A DNA stretch of 6,140 bases from Candidatus Manganitrophaceae bacterium (lineage in GTDB: Bacteria; Nitrospirota; Nitrospiria; SBBL01; Manganitrophaceae): NCBI GenBank assembly GCA_004297235.1, contig SCUR01000089.1, positions 1 to 6,140 on the forward strand, given 5' to 3'. Below are positions 1 through 4,308 of this stretch, in pieces. Numbering within the stretch: position 1 is the first letter of the stretch; the number at the start of each line of letters is the position of its first letter. Both the position numbers and the translations under genes were made by a program. The notes beneath the pieces are model-generated. The model saw only the letters and a program-made list of their open reading frames with translations. It was not told the DNA's origin and did not search any database.

Positions 1-118
1 CCGGCATTTGGCCGTGACGCGGGGGGGAGAGGTGATCGGCCTCTTCTCCGTCCGGGATCTCCTCCGGCCGCTTTACATGGAGGAGATGGCCGGGTTCTTT
101 CTCGGCCCGCCGGAATAG
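1..118 (+). CDS. CBS-domain protein, C-terminal end only (partial)
   Basis: The frame beginning at base 2 is open from the window edge to a TAG at 116-118 and encodes the last 38 residues of a protein. The pattern RHLAVTRGGEVIGLFSVRDL is the typical end of a CBS domain: a histidine before a beta strand, a glycine turn, a second strand, then S-V-R-D-L starting the last helix. CBS pairs usually bind adenosyl nucleotides and regulate an attached enzyme, channel or transporter, or act alone. Only about half of one CBS motif is visible, so the parent protein cannot be identified. The tail after the domain is short and ends in GPPE. The stop lies 104 bases before the Rieske gene, which has its own promoter-like site, so co-transcription with that gene is not required. 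I am sure of the CBS call and unsure of the wider function. Confidence 0.8.
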   Translation, partial: RHLAVTRGGEVIGLFSVRDLLRPLYMEEMAGFFLGPPE

Positions 119-143
119 ACGCCGCGACTTCCCCGGAAAAGGG

Positions 144-172
144 TTGCCTTCCTCCGAGCCGAGAGGTATGAT
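144..172 (+). promoter_or_regulatory. Predicted sigma70-type promoter of the Rieske/cytochrome operon
   Basis: TTGCCT at 144-149 (4 of 6 matches to TTGACA) and TATGAT at 167-172 (5 of 6 to TATAAT) are separated by exactly 17 bases. Transcription would start near 179-180, about 43 bases before the Rieske ATG. This is the best promoter-like pair in the 119-222 gap. It is a visual consensus match only. Confidence 0.55.
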
Positions 173-222
173 CTCCTAATCCAACACTATTATGTCGACC
201 TTCACCTTGGAGAGGACCTGGA

Positions 223-726
223 ATGTCGGAGATGACACGGCGCAGCTTTTTCGGAAAAACCATCGCGGCGATCATGGGGCTGATCGGCCTGGGGCTGGGC
301 ATTCCCCTCTTCGGCTACGCCGTCCTGCCGACCCTGCGGAAACGGGAGGAGCCTTGGTCGGAGGTGGGACCGCTGAACCTGGTCGAGATCAACCGCCCGA
401 AAGAAATGGACGTCGTCCGCTCTCTCTCCAGCGGCTGGATGAAGACCAACACCGTCCGGTCGATCTGGGCCTATAAGAGACCGGATGGAGCGGTGGTCGC
501 CTTCTCCCCCATCTGCACCCATCTCGGCTGCGGTTACCGCTGGTCCGAGGGGGATCAAAAGTTCCTCTGCCCCTGTCATAACTCGGTGTTCGATCTCGAT
601 GGGCGCGTCCTCGCCGGCCCCGCTCCCCGTCCGCTCGACGCCCTGCCGACCAAGGTCGAGGGGGATCGGCTCTTCGTTCTTTATCAGGAATTCAAAGCCG
701 GTCTTTCCAAGAAAGAGGAGATTTGA
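223..726 (+). CDS. Rieske [2Fe-2S] iron-sulfur subunit of a cytochrome bc/b6f-type complex
   Basis: This 167-residue protein is the high-potential iron-sulfur subunit that takes an electron from quinol at the Qo site and passes it to a c-type haem on the periplasmic side. Residues 5-12 (TRRSFFGK) form a twin-arginine motif followed by a hydrophobic segment at about 13-36, the usual uncleaved Tat signal-anchor of Rieske proteins. Cluster box 1 is C98-T-H100-L-G-C103 and box 2 is C116-P-C-H119-N-S. C98, H100, C116 and H119 should ligate the cluster, and C103 and C118 should form the disulphide. The proline loop GPAPRPL is at 132-138. The length is normal for a bacterial bc or b6f Rieske protein. 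The ATG at 223 is preferred because GGAGAGG at 209-215 lies 7 bases upstream; the in-frame ATG at 232 is poorly spaced. The stop overlaps the next start codon by one base, implying translational coupling to the cytochrome b gene. Comparable proteins are called QcrA or PetC. Confidence 0.95.
   Translation: MSEMTRRSFFGKTIAAIMGLIGLGLGIPLFGYAVLPTLRKREEPWSEVGPLNLVEINRPKEMDVVRSLSSGWMKTNTVRSIWAYKRPDGAVVAFSPICTHLGCGYRWSEGDQKFLCPCHNSVFDLDGRVLAGPAPRPLDALPTKVEGDRLFVLYQEFKAGLSKKEEI
716..720 (+). promoter_or_regulatory. Ribosome binding site that fixes the cytochrome b start
   Basis: AGGAG at 716-720 sits 5 bases before the ATG at 726 but only 2 bases before an in-frame TTG at 723. The spacing supports the ATG, giving 440 residues and a one-base overlap (TGATG) with the Rieske stop. 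Confidence 0.75.
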
Positions 727-2048
727 TGAATCGGGTCTTCTCTTGGCTCTCCGACCGCCTCAAGCTGCCGCCGATTCTCCATCACCTGCTCGATGAAGCG
801 ATCCCGGGGGGCGCCAGCTGGATCTATGTCTTCGGCAGCGTCACCCTCTTCCTTTTTCTGATGCAGGCGGCGACCGGGGCCTTCCTCGCCCTCTACTATG
901 CGCCCACCCCCGATCATGCGTACGAGAGCGTGAAGTTCATCCAGGAAGAGGTCCCGTTCGGCGCCTTCGTCCGGGGAATGCACCACTGGGGAGCGAGCGC
1001 CATGATGGTGGCGATCGGCCTCCACATGCTGCAGGTCTTTCTTTACGGCGCCTACAAGCCGCCGCGGGAGCCGATGTGGATCGTCGGCGTCTTTCTTTTG
1101 ATCCTGACGCTCACCTTCGGCTTCACCGGTTATCTCCTCCCGTGGGACCAGAAAGCCTACTGGGCGACCCAGGTCGGGATCAACCTGGTCGGGAGCGTTC
1201 CTTGGATCGGGGGGATCTTGGCGCGCATTCTGCGCGGCGGCGCCGAGTTGGGCGCGCTGACCCTCAGCCGGTTCTACTCCATCCACACCCTGTTCCTCCC
1301 CTGGCTGATCATGTTTCTCATTGCGGGACATCTTTTCATTCTCCGGCGGGTCGGCGCCGCCGGCCCCTGGGACAAAGCGCGGGCGAAGAGCGTCTCCGAG
1401 CCGTTCTATCCGAGGCAGGTCTTCATGGATGCGGTGGCGATGGGGGGCGTCTTTCTGGCGTTGGTCGCTCTGGTCACCCTCTTCCCGGCGCCGCTCTCCG
1501 ATCCGGCCGATCCGACCGACACCACCTTTCGTCCGGTCCCCGAGTGGTATTACCTTTTTTACTATCAGCTCCTCAAATACTCCGAAGGCCCGTGGGAGCC
1601 GGTGGTCACCTTCGTCCTCCCGGTCCTCTTCTTTACAATTCTCTTCGCCATCCCTTTCCTCGGACGAAAGCGGGAGCGCGCACCGGCCCGCCGGCCGATC
1701 GCCATCGGCGCCGGGGCCCTCTTTTTGGTTTTTGTCTTCTCTCTGCTCGGCCTGGCGATGAAGGAGACCGCTTCATTGAAGAGAACCGATCCGGGCGTCG
1801 AGCGCGGCCGGGCGATTTATGCCAAGCTCGCCTGCGCCGGCTGCCACCGCATCCACGGACAGGGGGCTCAGGTCGGACCCGATCTCTCCTTCGTCGGCGA
1901 CGTCCGGAACCGCGATTGGCTGATCGCCCACTTCAAAGATCCGCAGGCGGTGGTCCCCGGCTCGTTCATGCCGCCGGTCCGTCTGAGCGCCCCGGAGCTG
2001 GAGGATCTGACAAAGTATATGTTGAGCCTCAAAAAAGGACCCGCCTAG
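726..2048 (+). CDS. Cytochrome b6/subunit IV fused to a C-terminal monohaem cytochrome c
   Basis: This 440-residue membrane protein is the quinol-oxidising core subunit and carries its own cytochrome c electron acceptor. Residues 1-210 resemble cytochrome b6, with helices at about 32-58, 88-108, 117-138 and 185-207. The b-haem ligands are H86/H187 and H100/H202. The 14 residues between H187 and H202 are the b6-type spacing; mitochondrial-type cytochrome b has 13. PWDQ is at 139-142. Residues 225-345 match subunit IV: three helices (about 233-253, 292-312, 325-345) and the Qo-site PEWY at 272-275. With seven helices and a cytoplasmic N-terminus the tail falls in the periplasm, where residues about 356-438 form a class I cytochrome c with C370-A-G-C373-H374 and a probable axial Met415 in SFMPP. 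Bacillus has a related design split over two proteins, QcrB and QcrC (subunit IV plus cytochrome c). Position 35, the cysteine that binds the extra haem c(n) in b6f, is valine here. It forms an operon with the Rieske gene just upstream. Confidence 0.93.
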   Translation: MNRVFSWLSDRLKLPPILHHLLDEAIPGGASWIYVFGSVTLFLFLMQAATGAFLALYYAPTPDHAYESVKFIQEEVPFGAFVRGMHHWGASAMMVAIGLHMLQVFLYGAYKPPREPMWIVGVFLLILTLTFGFTGYLLPWDQKAYWATQVGINLVGSVPWIGGILARILRGGAELGALTLSRFYSIHTLFLPWLIMFLIAGHLFILRRVGAAGPWDKARAKSVSEPFYPRQVFMDAVAMGGVFLALVALVTLFPAPLSDPADPTDTTFRPVPEWYYLFYYQLLKYSEGPWEPVVTFVLPVLFFTILFAIPFLGRKRERAPARRPIAIGAGALFLVFVFSLLGLAMKETASLKRTDPGVERGRAIYAKLACAGCHRIHGQGAQVGPDLSFVGDVRNRDWLIAHFKDPQAVVPGSFMPPVRLSAPELEDLTKYMLSLKKGPA

Positions 2049-2116
2049 CCGCCGTCTCCTCACTTTAGAGTAATCTCTTCGGCCCCGCCGCACCGGGAAT
2101 GATCCGTCGCATAAGA

Positions 2117-2144
2117 GGTTGCCGTTCTCCCCTGCGGCAAATCC
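2117..2144. repeat. Inverted repeat downstream of the cytochrome gene
   Basis: TTGCCG (2119-2124) and CGGCAA (2135-2140) are perfect inverted arms around a 10-base loop. GG at 2117-2118 can also pair with CC at 2143-2144 across a two-base bulge. It lies about 70 bases after the cytochrome stop. There is no T-run after it, so it is not a classical intrinsic terminator. It could be an mRNA 3' stabilising hairpin or a protein-binding site. Confidence 0.4.
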
Positions 2145-2181
2145 GGACCCATTTAAAAACCATCTCCGCTCTCCTCTTTTT

Positions 2182-2203
2182 CCTGAGGGCCGTGTCAGGT
2201 TTT
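2182..2203 (+). terminator. Weak candidate intrinsic terminator of the respiratory operon
   Basis: CCTGA (2182-2186) pairs with TCAGG (2195-2199) around an 8-base loop, followed by TTTT at 2200-2203. A five-base stem and a four-base T-run make this weak. The same TCAGG can instead pair with a second CCTGA at 2205-2209, so the element may be an operator rather than a terminator. Confidence 0.25.
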
Positions 2204-2249
2204 GCCTGAATTATCATTAGGTTTAATAAGTCCGTAAATGTTTCTAACC

Positions 2250-2277
2250 TTGACACCCCTTTTTAAAATGATACCGT
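2250..2277 (+). promoter_or_regulatory. Promoter-like site upstream of the signalling operon
   Basis: A perfect TTGACA at 2250-2255 is followed after 16 bases by TACCGT at 2272-2277, which keeps the most conserved -10 positions (T1, A2, T6) but only 3 of 6 overall. An overlapping alternative has TTTCTA at 2241-2246, 17 bases, and TAAAAT at 2264-2269. The local AT-rich composition supports a promoter here, but I cannot choose between the two. Either would give a long leader before the kinase gene. Confidence 0.45.
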
Positions 2278-2366
2278 AATGAGGCTTCTTCGATCTCCTT
2301 ACATCGCCCGGTTCTCATCTCTGTTTTCAACAATGCGGACCTCTCGACTCGCAGGAGAATCGCACT

Positions 2367-2418
2367 AAAGGAACCTTTCAACCGGATGACATCCGGGGGT
2401 TCGGAGAGACTCTTCTCC
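2367..2418 (+). repeat. Three consecutive small hairpins in the probable leader RNA
   Basis: AAAGG-AA-CCTTT lies at 2367-2378. It is followed by CCGGAT-GAC-ATCCGG at 2382-2396, which can be extended by AA (2380-2381) pairing with TT (2400-2401) past a GGG bulge. Next is GGAGAG-ACTC-TTCTCC at 2403-2418, with one G-U pair. They lie downstream of the promoter-like site and upstream of any plausible start codon, so they would sit in the 5' untranslated RNA. I could not match them to a riboswitch class. Confidence 0.4.
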
Positions 2419-2477
2419 AAACGAAAGACCACCGGGAGGTTTGCCGCCGAGGAGCCCCCGCCCATGCGGAAGACGAT

Positions 2478-2732
2478 ATGATGCTGGCAGGCCGTTCACC
2501 GAAGATCCGATCCGACGCGCAGCTCGGTTTGACTCCCTTGGCCCTTCCACGTTCCGCAAACATCTCTTCGATGCTGATCGGCACAACCGTCCTGATCGGC
2601 AGAATCTTCGGCATCGGCCCCTTCAAATCGGTCCTCCCCGGCCTCGCGATCGGGATTATTCTTTCGCTCTCAAAAAGGGGGGGCCTCCGGATTTGCACCT
2701 TTCCGACCTTCGGGAGCGCCGGATGGAGTTAA
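2478..2732 (+). pseudogene. Short hydrophobic ORF, possible relic or frameshifted N-terminus of the sensor kinase
   Basis: This frame encodes 84 residues from tandem ATGs at 2478 and 2481, with an internal ATG at 2571. Residues 32-64 are hydrophobic: two segments, about 32-47 and 51-64, flank GPFKSVLPG at 48-55. From memory, a similar LKSVLPG motif followed by MKANTA occurs near the N-terminus of some multi-helix membrane sensor kinases and GGDEF proteins; the MKANTA part is missing here. Third positions between 2571 and 2670 are mostly G or C, as in the neighbouring genes, which argues that this frame is or was coding. It ends at TAA 2730-2732, overlapping the kinase start at 2723 by 10 bases in another frame. 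An A5G7 tract at 2672-2683 lies near the frame change. Alternatives are a translationally coupled small membrane protein, or chance. The only Shine-Dalgarno candidate is weak (GGAAGA, 2468-2473). Confidence 0.35.
2712..2716 (+). promoter_or_regulatory. Ribosome binding site supporting the kinase start at 2723
   Basis: GGGAG at 2712-2716 is 6 bases before the ATG at 2723. The kinase frame stays open upstream to about 2441, but that extension reads as arginine- and proline-rich sequence unlike any sensor domain, so the ATG at 2723 is chosen. Confidence 0.6.
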
Positions 2733-3856
2733 AAGGGAATTCCATCGAGCGAAAGCTTCAAGAGGCGCTGGCCTATGCGGATGAGATCTTCCACACGGTG
2801 CGCAGCCCTCTCCTGGTGCTCGATTCAAGCCTGCGGGTAAAAATGGCCAACCGGGCCTTCTATGAAACCTTCCGGCTCTCCCCGTCGGAAATCGAGAACC
2901 GGGTCTTCTTTGATCTCTGCGAAGGGCATTGGAATATTCCGGGCTTAAGAAAACAGTTGGAGGAGATCATTCCGGAAAAGAACGAATTCGAGAATCTTGA
3001 AGTCGAGCATCTCTTCCCCATGATCGGACGCAGGACCGTCCTGCTCCATGCCCGGCAGATTTATCGCGATGAAACCGGCACCGGGACCCTCCTTCTGACG
3101 ATTGAAGATATCAGCGATCGCAAGCAGGCCCAGAAAGAGTTGAACCGGCGCGCGACCGATCTGAGCCGGTCCAACGCCGAATTGGAACGGTTCGCTTATG
3201 TCGCCTCGCACGATCTGCAGGAACCGCTGCGCATCATCGCAAGCTATACCCAACTCCTCTCCCGGCGCTACCACGACCGGCTCGATGCGGACGGCAGGGA
3301 GTTCATGCGCTACATCGTCGACGGCGCCGTCCGGATGCAGCAGTTGATCAACGATCTGCTCTCCTATTCGCGCGTCAGCACGCAGGGGGATGCGTTCCAA
3401 GAGACCGACTGCGAGACGGTCCTGCATCGGGCGGTGGAAAACCTGAAAGTGTCGATCGAAGAGACAGGGGCAACGGTCACCCACGATCCCCTCCCGATGA
3501 TTCCGGCCGACGGGTCGCAGATCGGACAGCTTTTTCAGAACCTGATCGGCAACGCAATCAAATTTCACGGCGCCGCCCCGCCGCAGATCCATCTCTCCGC
3601 GCAAGAGCGGCCGAGGGAGTGGCTCTTTTCGATCCAAGACAACGGCATCGGCCTCGATCCCGAATATAAGGAGCGGATCTTTATTCTCTTTCAGCGGCTG
3701 CACGGCAGGGGGGAGTACCCGGGCACCGGGATCGGCCTGGCCATCTGCAGGAAGATCGTCGAACGGCACGGCGGGATTATTTGGGTCGAATCCACGCCGA
3801 ATCAAGGCGCCACCTTTTATTTCACCCTGGCGAAAAAAGGAGAACCCGTAAGATGA
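2723..3856 (+). CDS. Soluble PAS-domain sensor histidine kinase
   Basis: As started here this is a 377-residue cytoplasmic kinase with no membrane segment. A PAS domain spans about 18-132 and ends in the common [10 protein letters not shown] linker. A short coiled coil (about 133-156) leads into the DHp helices, with phosphoacceptor H163 in [10 protein letters not shown]. The ATP-binding domain follows: N-box with N273 and N277 (about 269-281), G1 box DNGIGLD at 306-312, F-box region about 319-327, and G2 box GTGIGLAIC at 334-342. All catalytic motifs are intact. The HDLQEPLR and [19 protein letters not shown] signatures match the kinase group found with bacteriophytochromes and Rcp1-type regulators, but no GAF or PHY chromophore domain is present, so light sensing is not implied. 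The stop overlaps the response regulator start (ATGA), making that protein its likely partner. The ligand of the PAS domain is unknown. An upstream membrane anchor may be missing or out of frame (see 2478-2732). Confidence 0.9.
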   Translation: MELKGNSIERKLQEALAYADEIFHTVRSPLLVLDSSLRVKMANRAFYETFRLSPSEIENRVFFDLCEGHWNIPGLRKQLEEIIPEKNEFENLEVEHLFPMIGRRTVLLHARQIYRDETGTGTLLLTIEDISDRKQAQKELNRRATDLSRSNAELERFAYVASHDLQEPLRIIASYTQLLSRRYHDRLDADGREFMRYIVDGAVRMQQLINDLLSYSRVSTQGDAFQETDCETVLHRAVENLKVSIEETGATVTHDPLPMIPADGSQIGQLFQNLIGNAIKFHGAAPPQIHLSAQERPREWLFSIQDNGIGLDPEYKERIFILFQRLHGRGEYPGTGIGLAICRKIVERHGGIIWVESTPNQGATFYFTLAKKGEPVR

Positions 3857-4299
3857 GCTCATTTGATTCGGGCAGACCGGTCGAGATCCTCCTCGTAGAA
3901 GACTCGCCCGGCGACGTGCGCCTCACCCGAGAAGCGTTGAAGGAAGGAAAGGTGCTGAACAATTTGAGCGTGGTCGGAGACGGCGCTGCGGCGCTCGATT
4001 TCCTGCGCCGGAAGGGGCCGTATGAGAATAGGGCCCGTCCCGACCTGATCCTGCTCGACCTCAATTTGCCGAAGAAAGACGGGCGGGAGGTGTTGGAAGA
4101 GATCAAAGACGATCCCGATCTGAAACGAATCCCGGTCGTCATCCTGACGACGTCGAGCGCAGATCAGGACATCGCCAAGAGCTACGATCTGCATGCGAAC
4201 TGCTACATCACCAAGCCGGTCAATTTGGAGCAGTTCATCTCGGTGGTGAAATCGGTCGAAGATTTCTGGCTGACGGTCGTGAAGCTTCCCAAACAATAA
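3853..4299 (+). CDS. Single-domain response regulator, Rcp1-like
   Basis: This 148-residue protein is a lone receiver domain with no DNA-binding or enzymatic output. The acidic pair is E16/D17 in [12 protein letters not shown], the phosphoacceptor is D69 in LILLDLNLP, the conserved threonine is T99 and the lysine is K121 in ITKPVN. The long insert around 52-62 ([10 protein letters not shown]) and the ILTTSS segment are typical of Rcp1-type regulators encoded next to phytochrome-like kinases. The start ATG overlaps the kinase stop by 4 bases, and AAGGAG at 3837-3842 lies 10 bases upstream, so the pair should be translated together. It probably receives phosphate from H163 of the kinase and acts by protein contact, or as a phosphate sink or relay competing with the receiver of the next gene. 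The partner choice is inferred from gene order. Confidence 0.92.
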   Translation: MSSFDSGRPVEILLVEDSPGDVRLTREALKEGKVLNNLSVVGDGAAALDFLRRKGPYENRARPDLILLDLNLPKKDGREVLEEIKDDPDLKRIPVVILTTSSADQDIAKSYDLHANCYITKPVNLEQFISVVKSVEDFWLTVVKLPKQ

Positions 4300-4308
4300 G
4301 GAGCGTGA

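Larger units (their letters stand above)
2049..2477. other. Intergenic region with no secure gene
   Basis: I found no convincing protein gene between the cytochrome stop and the short hydrophobic ORF at 2478. The minus-strand frames open here lack recognisable motifs. The stretch holds two sets of inverted repeats (2117-2144 and 2182-2209), an AT-rich promoter-like segment (about 2200-2280) in otherwise GC-rich DNA, and a run of small hairpins (2367-2418). The layout suits the end of one operon followed by the control region of the next. Confidence 0.6.

Noticed and set aside
119..143. Intrinsic terminator after the CBS-domain gene
   Set aside because: TTCC-CC-GGAA at 129-138 leaves too small a loop for a stable hairpin, and no T-run follows.
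723..728. TTG at 723 as the cytochrome b start
   Set aside because: It leaves only 2 bases to the AGGAG site. The ATG at 726 has normal spacing and overlaps the Rieske stop in the usual coupled manner.
684..1331. Long minus-strand open frames opposite the cytochrome, kinase and cyclase genes
   Set aside because: They are antisense to genes with clear conserved motifs, are rich in Arg, Gly, Asp and Pro as expected from GC-rich antisense reading, and show no recognisable domain.
2280..2480. Known riboswitch, such as cyclic di-GMP or glycine type, in the leader
   Set aside because: Only general hairpins and a fragment resembling GGAGAGAC are seen. The remaining conserved bases of those aptamers as I know them are not present.
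2478..2520. Sigma54 promoter at TGGCAGGCCGTTCAC
   Set aside because: The -24 element TGGCA is present but the -12 GC is missing at the required spacing.
2244..2698. Minus-strand open frames in the intergenic region (2244-2465, 2365-2586, 2378-2698)
   Set aside because: They overlap one another, lack convincing ribosome binding sites or motifs, and read as low-complexity basic sequence.
2441..2722. N-terminal extension of the kinase in the same frame back to 2441
   Set aside because: The translation is arginine- and proline-rich with no domain character, while a good ribosome binding site precedes the ATG at 2723. The hydrophobic signal in this interval is in a different frame.
3781..3852. 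Longer start for the response regulator at 3781
   Set aside because: It would overlap the conserved C-terminus of the kinase and add a basic, non-receiver sequence. The ATGA overlap at 3853 fits operon structure and family length.
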